A DNA stretch of 64,000 nucleotides from an uncultured Bacilli bacterium (GCA_934168205.1 CAKPMX010000002.1:248001-312000); one strand, 5' to 3'. Counted from the first letter of the stretch, positions 1 to 10,041 are shown. Numbers and translations are program-made. Notes: a model not told the origin generated them from the sequence alone.

Positions 1-2015
1 TTAAAGCTTAGTCCGTAACCAGAGTCTGTTGTTAAAAATAAGTATGGGCTTGTTTCTAAGAAACTAGCAATTACATAGTCATTATCTTTTAATTTCATGC
101 AACTTGTGGCCTTAGAGTAACGTTGTAATTTAAATTCTTTCAGTTTTGAACGTTTAATCATTCCATCATGTGTTGCGATAATGACATTTTTATCACTTTC
201 GAAGCTGTATGCCGGAATGGATGAGACAATACTTTCTTCTGATGACATTTCAATTATATTACTTACATGTTTTGGCATGTCTTTCCATTTTAAATCAGGA
301 ATTATATGAACTGGTATATGTAAGTAATTTCCAGATGTTGTGAATAATAATAATGTATCGGTTGTATTCATTTCATATATTCCAATGATGTAGTCATTTT
401 CTTTTATGGTTATATCTTCTGGATTAGATGCAGTGTAACTACGGAATGATGTTCTTTTAATATAGCCATCTTTGGTTACTAATACAACGACATCTTCTTT
501 AGGTATCATAGCAGTTGTATCTATTTTAATTTCTGTTATTTGATTTTTTATTTCTGTAATTCTTGGTGTTGGATAATTTTCTTTAACGTCATTCAAATCT
601 TTTTTCACTACAGATTTTAATACTTCTTCACTACCAAGAATGGCACTTAATCCTTTAATAATTTTTTCTAAAGATGCCTTTTCATTTTCTAAGGCTACTA
701 CGTCGGTATTAGTTAAACGATATAGTTGTAAAATAACAATTGCTTCTGCTTGTTCTTCAGTAAATTCAAATTCTTTTACTAAGTTCGTTTTGGCATCTTG
801 TTTATTTTTAGAAGCTCTAATTACTTTTATTACTTCGTCTAAGATAGAAATACATTTAATTAAACCTTCTACGATATGATATCTAGCTTTGGCATGGGCT
901 AAGTCAAATTCAGTTCTTCTTTTTACGACGTCTTTTTGATGAATTATGAAAGCGTCAAGTGCTTGAGCTAGGCCAAGTAGTTTTGGGCGTCTATTAACAA
1001 TTGAAACCATGTTAAAGTTATAACTTATTTGCATGTCAGTATTTTTTAATAAGTAGTTTATGATTAGTTCCTTATTAGCTGTTTTCTTTAAGTCAATTAC
1101 TATTCTAACGTCGGCAGCTGACTCATCACGCACCTCTACTATGCCATCTATTTTTTTATCAATTCTAATGTCATCTATCTTTTTAACTAGTAAAGCTTTG
1201 TTTGTTTCAAATGGTATTTCAGTAATTACTAGTGATAATTTACCTTTTTCTTCTTCAAATGTATATTTACTTTTGATGTTAATTTTTCCACGACCTGTTG
1301 TATAGGCATCTTTTATACCATCTATTCCTTCTACTATGGCACCGGTTGGAAAGTCTGGGCCTTTTACATATTGCATTAATTCTTCTAGGGTACAGTCAGG
1401 ATGATCTACTCTATAAATGGTAGCTTCGATTATTTCTCCTAAGTTATGTGGTGGAATATTAGTAGCATAACCAGCTGATATTCCTTGAGCACCATAGACT
1501 AAAAGAGCTGGAAATCTTGCTGGCAATACGGTTGGCTCTACTGTTGTATCGTCAAAGTTTGGGGCGAATTCAACAGTATTTTTATCAATATCTCTAAGCA
1601 TTTCGTTACTAATTTTTGAAAGCCTTGCTTCGGTATAACGATAAGCAGCTGGAGAGTCGCCATCAATTGAACCATTATTTCCATGCATATCTATATATGG
1701 CAATCTTGTTTTCCAAGGCTGAGACATACGTACCATGGCATCATATATAGAACTATCACCATGTGGATGATAATTACCAATTACGTCACCAACAGTTTTA
1801 GCACTTTTTCGATAACCATGATCATAAGTGTTTTTTTCTTTATACATTGAATAAAGGATACGGCGTTGAACTGGCTTTAATCCATCTCTGGCATCTGGTA
1901 TAGCACGATCTTGAATTATGTACTTTGAATAACTACCAAAGCGTTCACCCATGATGTCTTCTAATGTATAGTCAAAGATTTTCTCTATTATTTCTTCTGT
2001 TTTTGTTTTTGCCAT
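1..2015 (-). CDS. parC: DNA topoisomerase IV subunit A (C-terminus beyond window)
   Basis: Catalytic subunit of topoisomerase IV, which decatenates daughter chromosomes. I translated it from the ATG at 2013-2015; the reading frame stays open to base 1, so the last part is missing. The N-terminal breakage-reunion domain contains RYTEA with the catalytic tyrosine near residue 127. The quinolone-determining region HPHGDSSIYDAM has Ser88 and Asp92 at the positions of E. coli Ser80 and Glu84, so it looks wild type. The beta-propeller C-terminal domain begins around residue 490. It follows parE by 15 bases, the usual parE-parC operon. Its pairing with parE in this order favours ParC over GyrA. Confidence 0.95.
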   Translation of the reverse strand, partial: MAKTKTEEIIEKIFDYTLEDIMGERFGSYSKYIIQDRAIPDARDGLKPVQRRILYSMYKEKNTYDHGYRKSAKTVGDVIGNYHPHGDSSIYDAMVRMSQPWKTRLPYIDMHGNNGSIDGDSPAAYRYTEARLSKISNEMLRDIDKNTVEFAPNFDDTTVEPTVLPARFPALLVYGAQGISAGYATNIPPHNLGEIIEATIYRVDHPDCTLEELMQYVKGPDFPTGAIVEGIDGIKDAYTTGRGKINIKSKYTFEEEKGKLSLVITEIPFETNKALLVKKIDDIRIDKKIDGIVEVRDESAADVRIVIDLKKTANKELIINYLLKNTDMQISYNFNMVSIVNRRPKLLGLAQALDAFIIHQKDVVKRRTEFDLAHAKARYHIVEGLIKCISILDEVIKVIRASKNKQDAKTNLVKEFEFTEEQAEAIVILQLYRLTNTDVVALENEKASLEKIIKGLSAILGSEEVLKSVVKKDLNDVKENYPTPRITEIKNQITEIKIDTTAMIPKEDVVVLVTKDGYIKRTSFRSYTASNPEDITIKENDYIIGIYEMNTTDTLLLFTTSGNYLHIPVHIIPDLKWKDMPKHVSNIIEMSSEESIVSSIPAYSFESDKNVIIATHDGMIKRSKLKEFKLQRYSKATSCMKLKDNDYVIASFLETSPYLFLTTDSGYGLSF

Positions 2016-2030
2016 TTTAACCTACTCCTT

Positions 2031-3935
2031 TTAATTAATTGAATAGTCATCTTCTAATGAAAATTCAACGTTTTCCTCTATCCATTCTTTTCTTGGCGGA
2101 ACATCATCACCCATAAGAATTGAAACACGTTTTTCAGCAAGTTGAGCATCTTCAATATTTACTCTTATTAAAGTTCTACTTCCTGGTTTCATAGTTGTTT
2201 CACATAACTGATCAGCGTTCATTTCACCAAGACCTTTATATCTTTGTATTTCACATTTTTTGCCTTTACTTTTAGCTTGCATTTCTTCAATTGTATAAGC
2301 GTATTCGATGTTCTTTCCAGATTGAATCTTAAATAATGGTGGCAAAGCTACGAAAAGTCTTCCATCTTCTATTAATGGCTTCATATAACGATAGAAGAAT
2401 GTTAGTAATAGACATTGAATATGTCCTCCATCTTCATCAGCATCGGACATGATTATTACTTTACTGTATTCACAGTCTTTAATATCAAAATTAGAACCGT
2501 AGCCAGCACCAATGGTGTATATCATAGTATTAATTTCTTCATTTTTAAGGATATCTTCTTCTTTAGTTTTTTCAGTATTTAAAACTTTACCTCTTAAAGG
2601 AAGAATTGCCTGGTAACGTCTATCTCTTCCTTGTTTTGCTGAGCCACCTGCTGAATCTCCTTCGACTAAGAATAATTCTTTTTTATCTTTATCTTTACTT
2701 TGAGCTGGAGCAAGTTTTCCAGAAAGAGAACGTTCTTTATTGTTTTTCTTAGTACCTTTACGAGCTTCTTCACGAGCTTTTCTAGCGGCCTCACGAGCTA
2801 TTTTACTACGCAAACTTTTATTAATTATTTCAGTTGCGATAGATTTATTTTCTTCTAGGAATGTTCTTATTTGATCAGTTACGATATTTTCTACGGCTAC
2901 TCTAGCTTGAGGTGTTCCAAGTTTTCCTTTAGTTTGTCCTTCAAATTGAAGAATAGCTTCTGGTATTTTTAAACTAATGACAGCGGTTAGTCCTTCTCTA
3001 ACATCACTACCTTCAAAGGCTTTTTCTTTACCTTTTACAAAGTTATTATTTTTAGCATAATCATTAAATACTTTGGTTAAAGCTGTTTTAAAACCTACTT
3101 CATGTGATCCACCATCGATAGTTTTAACATTATTTACAAAGCTAACAATATTTTCATTATATGAATCAGTATATTGCATCGCTATATCAACTTCAATTTT
3201 TTCTTTTGTTCCAGAAAGAGCTAGTACTTTGTGAAGTGCGTTTTTTCCTTTATTTATTTCTTCTACAAATTCTTCAATTCCTCTTTCATAATGGAACTTA
3301 GCATTTCTTTCGTCTTCTTCATCAACTACTTCTAGAGTTATTCCTTTCAAAAGATAAGCACTTTCTTGCATTCTTTCACAGATAGTTGTATATGAAAAGT
3401 TTGTTGTTGTAAAGATTTCATCATCTGGTAAAAATCTAACTGTTGTTCCGGTTTTATTAGATGTACCTATTTCTTTTAATGGTACAGCAACATGTCCACC
3501 ATTTTCGAAACGGATATAATATTCTTTCTTATCTCTTTTAATAGTTACTTCCATCCATTTTGATAAAGCGTTAACGACACTACTACCAACACCATGTAAT
3601 CCACCTGAAACTTTGTAGCCATCACTTTCGAATTTACCACCGGCATGTAGTACTGTATATATTACTTCTGGGGTTGATTTACCTGATTCATGCATTCCAG
3701 TTGGAACTCCACGACCATGATCTTCAACACTTACAGATTTATCTTTATGAATAGTTACTTTTATGTAATCACCAAATCCATTAATGGCCTCATCTATTGC
3801 GTTATCAACGATTTCCCATACTAAATGATGTAATCCTCGTTTGTCTGTTGAACCGATATACATACCAGGTCTTTTTCTTACTGCTTCTAATCCTTCTAGT
3901 ATTTTTATCGATGTCTCATCATATTTTAAAGCCAT
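2031..3935 (-). CDS. parE: DNA topoisomerase IV subunit B
   Basis: ATPase subunit of topoisomerase IV, 634 residues, normal for the family. The GHKL ATPase domain is at the N-terminus (EIVDNAIDEA with the Mg-binding Asn45, GRGVPTG, then GGLHGVGSSVVNAL near residue 115). The TOPRIM domain shows LVEGDSAGGSAKQGRDR near residue 425 and DADEDGGHI near 500, where the two acidic residues bind Mg. The start is supported by AGGAGTGATAAA just upstream. The gene has its own promoter and is followed 15 bases later by parC. GyrB is a close relative; assignment as ParE rests on the adjacent topoisomerase IV A subunit and on length. Confidence 0.95.
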   Translation of the reverse strand: MALKYDETSIKILEGLEAVRKRPGMYIGSTDKRGLHHLVWEIVDNAIDEAINGFGDYIKVTIHKDKSVSVEDHGRGVPTGMHESGKSTPEVIYTVLHAGGKFESDGYKVSGGLHGVGSSVVNALSKWMEVTIKRDKKEYYIRFENGGHVAVPLKEIGTSNKTGTTVRFLPDDEIFTTTNFSYTTICERMQESAYLLKGITLEVVDEEDERNAKFHYERGIEEFVEEINKGKNALHKVLALSGTKEKIEVDIAMQYTDSYNENIVSFVNNVKTIDGGSHEVGFKTALTKVFNDYAKNNNFVKGKEKAFEGSDVREGLTAVISLKIPEAILQFEGQTKGKLGTPQARVAVENIVTDQIRTFLEENKSIATEIINKSLRSKIAREAARKAREEARKGTKKNNKERSLSGKLAPAQSKDKDKKELFLVEGDSAGGSAKQGRDRRYQAILPLRGKVLNTEKTKEEDILKNEEINTMIYTIGAGYGSNFDIKDCEYSKVIIMSDADEDGGHIQCLLLTFFYRYMKPLIEDGRLFVALPPLFKIQSGKNIEYAYTIEEMQAKSKGKKCEIQRYKGLGEMNADQLCETTMKPGSRTLIRVNIEDAQLAEKRVSILMGDDVPPRKEWIEENVEFSLEDDYSIN

Positions 3936-3966
3936 TTTATCACTCCTATAATTTCAATCATTTATT

Positions 3967-3995
3967 ATTATAACTAAATAAAGCGTTTTTTTCAA
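3967..3995 (-). promoter_or_regulatory. SigA-type promoter of parE-parC
   Basis: On the minus strand a -35 box TTGAAA (3990-3995), a 17-base spacer and a perfect -10 box TATAAT (3967-3972) lie about 30 bases upstream of the parE start. The -35 lies inside a 6-bp inverted repeat AGCGTT/AACGCT (3982-3999), whose folding would occur only in an upstream transcript. Confidence 0.8.
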
Positions 3996-4094
3996 CGCTC
4001 TTTTACTTTATTTTACAAGGTAAAGTATTGATTTATTATTTATAAGTCACTGGTGAATGTAACAGTTTTTATATAAAATTTTTATATAAAATAA

Positions 4095-4137
4095 AAAAAG
4101 AAGATTCTTTATGCAATTATAATATTATCTCCTTTTT
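4095..4137 (-). terminator. Intrinsic terminator of the GH25 lipoprotein gene
   Basis: In the minus-strand RNA, AAAAAGGAGAU (4127-4137) pairs over 11 bp, with one G-U, with AUCUUCUUUUU (4095-4105), and the second arm runs into a U-rich tract. It starts 6 bases after the stop codon at 4143. Confidence 0.65.
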
Positions 4138-4142
4138 AGTGA

Positions 4143-6086
4143 TTAATCTTCATCTTTTATTCTATGAACGTGTGTACGCGTGCGAGTGTATACTTTTGGT
4201 TTTTCTGCGTATTCTCCATTACACTTTTTGCATCTTTGTTTTTGTTTTTCTTCAAGAATCGTTTTTCCTAGTAGCATTCCTGATGTACCACCTATCAATC
4301 CAATACCTATATAGTTAATAATTTCTTTAGTTTTCTCATCCGATTTGGCTTTATCAGATTTAGTAAAATCCTTTATTTCAATGCCTGTGTCTTCAGTCAC
4401 AGTATCTTGTGAGGTCTTTTCTTCAGATTCAGAATTATCTACTTTTTTGGCTTTGCTATAATCAACGGTTGAATAGTTAACATCTAGATAACCGGCAGAA
4501 TTACCAGCTCCAGCATTTCGAGCAGCCTCACTTACCTGGAATATATTTATTTCAGGATATGATTCTAGTCTTGCCTTAGATGGCTCTTTAATTTCACTTA
4601 AATCACTTGGCTCATCATATTGTTCTCCACCAGCTAACCATTTTTGAATATTACTCCAATTATCAACAAACTTTCTTTCACTATCACTAGCTGAATCATT
4701 ATTATTTTTAATTGAAGTAACAATCTCATTAAAATATTTATACGTGTCGCCATTAAAGTATACTCCTGGTACATAGCCAGCTTCAGTGATTTTTTCATAC
4801 CAAATATTTATCATACTTACTGCATAATCCTTTGGTAAAATTTTATTCCAAGGAGTTTTTCTGTTATTTTCATCCGCACTTTTTTCTATATCCAAGTATA
4901 CTGGGTAAGTTACATCATGGTTTTTTAAAGCTGATATTGCTAATTGGGCTTGACTATTTTGGTCTTTTTTAAACTTCTCTATATTATTATTACAATTGCT
5001 GGTTCTAGGCTTATTATAGCAATATGTTCCTACAGGTATACCCATTTTATTTGCCATTTCAATGTTATTTTCATAAGTACTATTTATTGTTTCTCCCTCA
5101 TTAGACTTTATGATTATAAAATCAAAGTTTTTACAAACTTGTTCCCAGTCTATAGAATTTTGATTGCTGGAGATATCACACCCTCTAAGTAATTTATCTG
5201 ATTCTTCATATGTTTTAGTGTCATTACTATTAGGACGTTGAACTGTATTAATTTTTGATGGTATTTTAATTTCCACTCCAGCTTTAATATCTTTTGCTTT
5301 CATATCGTTGTATTGCAAGATTTCTTCTTCACTTAAGTTGAATTCTAATGATAATCTTAATAGATCTTCTTCTTTACTGATAACATACTTACCATCATTA
5401 ACTAATCTTTCTTTTGTATTTAAATTTTTTGCTTCAATTATACTGGCTAGATCTACATTGCCTTTAGAATAAATCTTTCCATCTTGTGTTTCAAATAAGT
5501 GATATGGCCCAGTGTATTCTATTTTGTCGCCTTCCATTACTACATATGCGTCATAGTCTCCTATTTCAAGATACTGCTTTGCCAAACTTAAAGTTGAATC
5601 TTTTCCATATATTCCTACATAAAAGCCATTTGCTGAACATTTTCCTAAGAAATCTGATATTAATTTTTCTTTCATTTCATTATTTAGCTTTTTATTTTTA
5701 ACTATTTTTTCAATATTTAAAAACACAGGGTAATCTATATCATTTTCATATATAAGCTTTCTTGCATATTCTACATCATCATATATTTCACTTTCAGTTT
5801 CTGCTTCTGTACTAATTACGATACCTACTGGAATTCCGTCTTCTTTTCTGGCTATCTTTTTGGCTTTTGTTCTTTTTTCATGATTACCAACATCAAAAAC
5901 AATAAAATCATATTTGTCTTTACTAGCATCAATATCTGTTGTTCCTACTATTTTATATGCGTCATCTTGTCTTGGACTATTCTTTTTACTACAACCAGTT
6001 AACGCAAAAGTCCCTGTCATCATAAAAGCCATAGCCAAGGCTTTTAAACGAATATTAAGATTTTTAACTTGATTTTTTCTTTTCAT
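4143..6086 (-). CDS. Lipoprotein with tandem GH25 (lysozyme-like) domains, first one degenerate
   Basis: Probable cell-surface muramidase of 647 residues. The signal sequence ends in the lipobox FALTGC (Cys32). Residues about 55-200 form a GH25-like barrel in which the catalytic DxE motif reads YPVFLNIEK, so the Asp is replaced by Asn124. A LysM-like stretch follows (about 232-276). A second GH25 domain (about 298-560) keeps GCDISSNQ (Asp304) and YPVYLDIEK (Asp399, Glu401), so it may be active. A hydrophobic, Gly-rich segment near 590-608 could be a second membrane anchor. The C-terminal tail carries CKKC and a basic region. The start is backed by GGAGAAGG seven bases upstream. It is a single-gene unit with its own promoter and terminator. 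Having both an N-terminal lipid anchor and a C-terminal membrane segment is unusual. Confidence 0.85.
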   Translation of the reverse strand: MKRKNQVKNLNIRLKALAMAFMMTGTFALTGCSKKNSPRQDDAYKIVGTTDIDASKDKYDFIVFDVGNHEKRTKAKKIARKEDGIPVGIVISTEAETESEIYDDVEYARKLIYENDIDYPVFLNIEKIVKNKKLNNEMKEKLISDFLGKCSANGFYVGIYGKDSTLSLAKQYLEIGDYDAYVVMEGDKIEYTGPYHLFETQDGKIYSKGNVDLASIIEAKNLNTKERLVNDGKYVISKEEDLLRLSLEFNLSEEEILQYNDMKAKDIKAGVEIKIPSKINTVQRPNSNDTKTYEESDKLLRGCDISSNQNSIDWEQVCKNFDFIIIKSNEGETINSTYENNIEMANKMGIPVGTYCYNKPRTSNCNNNIEKFKKDQNSQAQLAISALKNHDVTYPVYLDIEKSADENNRKTPWNKILPKDYAVSMINIWYEKITEAGYVPGVYFNGDTYKYFNEIVTSIKNNNDSASDSERKFVDNWSNIQKWLAGGEQYDEPSDLSEIKEPSKARLESYPEINIFQVSEAARNAGAGNSAGYLDVNYSTVDYSKAKKVDNSESEEKTSQDTVTEDTGIEIKDFTKSDKAKSDEKTKEIINYIGIGLIGGTSGMLLGKTILEEKQKQRCKKCNGEYAEKPKVYTRTRTHVHRIKDED

Positions 6087-6116
6087 AATTTAACCTTCTC
6101 CCCTTTTTGAGTAGCT

Positions 6117-6145
6117 ATTTTATCATATATTCATAATTTTGTCAA
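6117..6145 (-). promoter_or_regulatory. SigA-type promoter of the GH25 lipoprotein gene
   Basis: The minus strand shows -35 TTGACA (6140-6145), a 17-base spacer and -10 TAAAAT (6117-6122), about 30 bases before the start codon. The rest of the gap (6146-6344) is AT-rich and I see no gene or RNA in it. Confidence 0.8.
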
Positions 6146-6344
6146 TGATTGGGTATTTAATATCCCAATTATTTGGTTCATTTAATGTATTGAAAAGGTC
6201 ATTATAAAACTTAAATACATAATAAAAAGCATGAATACCTTAACAATAGAATTGAAAGATACTATCATACTTGGTTTAACATTTATTATGTTTTAATTTC
6301 TTAACTTATTTTTTATATGCAAGTTAAGTGCATAGCAAAAGAAA

Positions 6345-6365
6345 AATTGACCAGGTCAGTCAATT
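6345..6365 (-). terminator. Terminator of the lipoprotein-mtaB-recD2 operon
   Basis: The minus-strand transcript folds into AAUUGAC - 7-base loop - GUCAAUU followed by UUUCUUUU. It begins at the stop codon of the small gene at 6364. Confidence 0.8.
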
Positions 6366-6531
6366 AATCTAAATCATCTAATTTGTCATATGTTTTCTTA
6401 GCCATATCCTTAGCCATTGTTTTCATATTACATATAACATCCGGATTATTTTTTAAATACATATAAGCAACAGCAGCCATTACACCAACAATAGCTGTTA
6501 TTACCATGCCTTTTTTACTACCATTTTCCAT
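6364..6531 (-). CDS. Small single-pass membrane protein, 55 aa
   Basis: I read this short gene directly; it starts MENGSKKG and ends YDKLDDLD. Residues about 8-26 form one hydrophobic helix (MVITAIVGVMAAVAYMYL), followed by a charged tail with two KxMAK-like turns, which would face the cytoplasm if the N-terminus is outside. The start has a good site, GAGGTGAAAAT before the ATG. It lies 35 bases after recD2 and ends in the operon terminator, so it is probably co-transcribed with recD2. The layout resembles YtxH-type small anchors, but I do not recognise the family. Function unknown. Confidence 0.7.
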   Translation of the reverse strand: MENGSKKGMVITAIVGVMAAVAYMYLKNNPDVICNMKTMAKDMAKKTYDKLDDLD

Positions 6532-6566
6532 ATTTTCACCTCAGTTTTAGTATGGAAAATATTAAA

Positions 6567-8756
6567 TTATTTTATACCAGTTTCTAAAAAATCTTTAATA
6601 GTAGTTCGGCGAACATCGGCTTCTTTATTGTTTACGGCTAGTTTTAAGGCAGACATTTCGCCAAGTAAATATAATCTTTTTTTACTTCTAGTTACTCCAG
6701 TATATATTAATTTTTGATATAACATTTTATTGAAGTTTCTAATTATTGGAATAATAACTACTTCAAATTCACTACCTTGAGCTTTATGAATAGAAATGGC
6801 GTAAGCAAGACGGAAATTACTAAAATTAGATGGTGTGTATTTAACAATATTTCCATCAAAATCGATAGTTATTTCTTTTTTAGGATTAGTTTTTATTTCT
6901 TGGATGATACCAATATCACCATTGTAGACATTTTCATCAGGCATATTAGTAAGTTGAATTACTTTGTCACCTTCTCTAAATGTTACATCAGCTGTTGCTA
7001 TTTCTTTTTTAGTTTTAGATTTTGGATTAAATCGTTTTTGAATTTGATTATTTATTTCATCTATTCCAGCAATAGTCTTATACATTGGACATAATATTTG
7101 AAATTCTTTATATGATAAATCTTTATATGTATCAGCAATTTCTAATATATTATTTACAACATTTTCTTTATCGGACTCAATAAATGTTAAATCGTCTCCT
7201 ACATTAAAGACAGATTCATCAACAAAACCTTTTCTAATATCATAAGCAAGTGTTAAAATATTAGAATCTTTTCCTTGACGATATAATTCAGTTAATTCAA
7301 CTACTGGTAACTCATTACTTTTAATTAAATCATGAAGTACTTGGCCTGGACCTACTGATGGTAATTGGTGATCATCACCTACTAAAATTATTTTACAATT
7401 GGCAGAAATTCCTTTTAAAAGGCTTGCCATTAAATAGGTATCTATCATACTAGACTCATCAATTATTACAAATTCAACTTTGCTTTTGTTGTACTCATTT
7501 ATTTGAAATTTGTTGGTTTCTTTTTGCCATTTCAAAAAACGATGAATGGTGGAGGCCCTAAGAAGAGTTGTTTCTGTCATTCTTTTGGCTGCTCTACCAG
7601 TTGGTGCTAGAAGAGCCATTTTTTCTTGAAGTTCAGAGTAACCTAATTTATTCATTTGACGATACAATTCAGTTATTGCTTTCATAATAGTAGTTTTTCC
7701 CGTACCTGGTCCACCGGTAATTATTAAGAATTTTTTTAAATAACTTTCTTTTATAGCTTGTAATTGTTCTTCATTATAAGTAATATTTAAAAGACTTTCT
7801 ATTTCCTTTATTTTTTCATCTAGATTTTTATCAGAAATGTCTTTTTCATGTGATAACATTTTAAACCTTTTAACGATTAAACATTCTGCTTCGTACATTT
7901 CTTTTAAATAATATTTTTCTTCTTTTACAATTATTAAAAGATTTTTCTCAAGATTTTTTAGTGCTTCATCGATTTTTTTATCTGATATTTGTACGCCTAA
8001 AACTCTAGGTAATAGCGATGCTAATTCTTCTTTGTAATAATAGCTATGTCCATAAGCATTACTTACTTCATTCATAATGTAAATAATGCTGGCTTCTATT
8101 CTAATACTAGCATCTTTTTCAAGGCCTGATTTTATAGCTATGTAATCTATTTTTTTGAAAGTTAAATTATAAATGTCATGAACTATTTGATAGATATTTT
8201 CTTCTATTATGTCTTTGGTTTTTTTCTTATAAAAGTTATAAACTATCATAGCATCTTTAGTATTAAAACCTAGTTCACCTAAATATAGTATGGTTTCATA
8301 ACTTGCTTCATATTCTTGTAACTTAGTATGTAGCGTTTCAATGTTTTTCTTAGTTACACCCGGAATTAAAATTAAATTATCTGGATTTTCTAGAATTATT
8401 TTAAGAGTGTCTTTACCAAGGACATCTACTATGGCTTTAGCCTTTTTCTCACCTATTCCTTTAAAAAGTCCTGATGTTAAAAAGTCTATTATAGAGTCTT
8501 TTTCTTCAGGTTTACATCTTTCATAACTATCTACCTGGAATTGTTCTCCATACTTTTGATGATTAACTAATTTGCCATAAAAAAGATATGTATCCATATC
8601 ATTAAGTTCATGAAAATAACCAGTAAAAGTAATTACTCTATCAACATAATCAACTAAAGCCTCATCATCTGTATCTGTTACTTTAAATAATCCAATGTGA
8701 TAACCTTGTGCTGATGTATAAATACTTTTACGATAATTTCCCTTAATGTATGACAT
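6567..8756 (-). CDS. recD2: ATP-dependent DNA helicase RecD2
   Basis: SF1B 5'-3' DNA helicase of the RecD2/TraA type, 729 residues, the typical length for forms that work without RecBC. The N-terminal OB and helix-hairpin-helix region is at about 80-200 (FKGIGEKKAKAIVDVLG, LIPGVTKKNIETL). Walker A is ITGGPGTGKTT with Lys354. Walker B is FVIIDESSMID, followed by VGDDHQLPSVGPGQVL. Motif VI is LAYAISIHKAQGSEF near the C-terminus. The start has AGAAGGAGAAAGAT upstream. It is 12 bases after mtaB in the same operon. RecD2 acts in replication-fork repair and recombination; AddAB, also in this window, supplies end resection. Confidence 0.93.
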   Translation of the reverse strand: MSYIKGNYRKSIYTSAQGYHIGLFKVTDTDDEALVDYVDRVITFTGYFHELNDMDTYLFYGKLVNHQKYGEQFQVDSYERCKPEEKDSIIDFLTSGLFKGIGEKKAKAIVDVLGKDTLKIILENPDNLILIPGVTKKNIETLHTKLQEYEASYETILYLGELGFNTKDAMIVYNFYKKKTKDIIEENIYQIVHDIYNLTFKKIDYIAIKSGLEKDASIRIEASIIYIMNEVSNAYGHSYYYKEELASLLPRVLGVQISDKKIDEALKNLEKNLLIIVKEEKYYLKEMYEAECLIVKRFKMLSHEKDISDKNLDEKIKEIESLLNITYNEEQLQAIKESYLKKFLIITGGPGTGKTTIMKAITELYRQMNKLGYSELQEKMALLAPTGRAAKRMTETTLLRASTIHRFLKWQKETNKFQINEYNKSKVEFVIIDESSMIDTYLMASLLKGISANCKIILVGDDHQLPSVGPGQVLHDLIKSNELPVVELTELYRQGKDSNILTLAYDIRKGFVDESVFNVGDDLTFIESDKENVVNNILEIADTYKDLSYKEFQILCPMYKTIAGIDEINNQIQKRFNPKSKTKKEIATADVTFREGDKVIQLTNMPDENVYNGDIGIIQEIKTNPKKEITIDFDGNIVKYTPSNFSNFRLAYAISIHKAQGSEFEVVIIPIIRNFNKMLYQKLIYTGVTRSKKRLYLLGEMSALKLAVNNKEADVRRTTIKDFLETGIK

Positions 8757-8768
8757 ATCTTTCTCCTT

Positions 8769-10040
8769 CTATTCTCCTAGACAATATGGATATTCTATTT
8801 CTTTTATTGTTACTGATACAAAAGTATTTGGTTTTATTGTTCTAGGTATTTTAACGTGTAAATAGTTACTTGTATGACCAAGACTATAATCATCTTTGTT
8901 TTCTTCTATTAAGACTTCTTCCATTTTGCCGTTGAATTTTTCGGCATAAGCTATTTCTAGTTCTTTTGAAACAAGTAATAATTCTCTAGCACGACTCTTT
9001 TTTTCACTTGGATCAACATGATTAGGTAATTCAATAGCCTTTGTACCTTTTCTTTCACTATATGGAAAGACATGAATTTTAGCAAATTCTAATTTACGGC
9101 ATGTTTCAATAGTTTTTTCAAATAGTTCCCTAGTTTCACCTGGGAATCCAACAATTACATCTGTAGTAATAGAAATATTGGGACGAATCTTTCTTATATC
9201 TTCAATTTTTTTAAAGAAGTAAGCTAAATCATATTTACGATTCATAGCTTTTAATATTTCATCAGAGCCAGCTTGTAGAGGAATATGTAAATGATCAACT
9301 ATTACATTACTTTCCTTGATAACTTCTAGTACTTCATCAGTTAATTCTGTTGCTTCAATTGAGGAAATACGAAGTCTTTTTAGACCTTTAATTTTGATAA
9401 GTTCTTTTAAAAGATGAGCAAAGTTAGTATCTAAATCTACTCCATAATTACCTGTGTGAATACCAGTTAAAACTACTTCTTGATAGCCGTTATTAACTAA
9501 GGATTTTATTTCAGAAATTACTTTATCTTCGTCTTTACTACGACATTTTCCACGTACATATGGAATTATGCAATAACTGCAAAAGTTTTCACAACCGTCT
9601 TGAATCTTAACAAAGGCTCTTGTACGACCTGGAAAGTTAGTGATATACATATCTTCAAATTGACTTTTAGGATCATTGTAAAGTTTTATGATAGTTTCTT
9701 TTTTAGTAAAGTATTCATCTAATAACTCAACAATTTTTGATTTATCTTTATTACCTATAACTATATCTAAGCCTTCAATATTATAGTCTTTATTTGCCTC
9801 TATGAAACAGCCCATGGCAACAATACAGGCATCTTTATTTTTTCTAATGGCATTTCTAATCATTTTTCTGGACTTAATATCACTTGTATTTGTTACAGTA
9901 CAAGTATTAATTATATAGACGTCACATATATCATCAAAACTTTTTATCTCGTAATTATTCTCTTTTAGAACGTTCATTATATATTCACTTTCATAAGTAT
10001 TTACTTTACATCCTAAAGTTAATATTCCAACACTACGCAT
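8769..10040 (-). CDS. mtaB: tRNA t6A37 methylthiotransferase MtaB
   Basis: Radical-SAM enzyme that turns t6A at position 37 of ANN-decoding tRNAs into ms2t6A. The N-terminal MTTase domain begins TLGCKVNTYESE and carries the three Cys of one 4Fe-4S cluster (residues about 11, 47 and 78). The radical-SAM motif CENFCSYC (about 150-157) binds the second. A C-terminal TRAM-like region ends the protein. I prefer the ATG at 10040 over a GTG at 10049, because the ATG follows the upstream stop directly and MRSVGILTLGC is the usual beginning. It sits between the lipoprotein gene and recD2. MiaB and RimO are relatives; the GCKVNTYE and IIPYVRG signatures favour MtaB. Confidence 0.92.
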   Translation of the reverse strand: MRSVGILTLGCKVNTYESEYIMNVLKENNYEIKSFDDICDVYIINTCTVTNTSDIKSRKMIRNAIRKNKDACIVAMGCFIEANKDYNIEGLDIVIGNKDKSKIVELLDEYFTKKETIIKLYNDPKSQFEDMYITNFPGRTRAFVKIQDGCENFCSYCIIPYVRGKCRSKDEDKVISEIKSLVNNGYQEVVLTGIHTGNYGVDLDTNFAHLLKELIKIKGLKRLRISSIEATELTDEVLEVIKESNVIVDHLHIPLQAGSDEILKAMNRKYDLAYFFKKIEDIRKIRPNISITTDVIVGFPGETRELFEKTIETCRKLEFAKIHVFPYSERKGTKAIELPNHVDPSEKKSRARELLLVSKELEIAYAEKFNGKMEEVLIEENKDDYSLGHTSNYLHVKIPRTIKPNTFVSVTIKEIEYPYCLGE

Positions 10041-10041
10041 T

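Noticed and set aside
6146..6344. Possible small RNA or riboswitch in the gap downstream of the small membrane protein gene
   Set aside because: AT-rich with no stable GC stem, no promoter facing it and no known riboswitch core.
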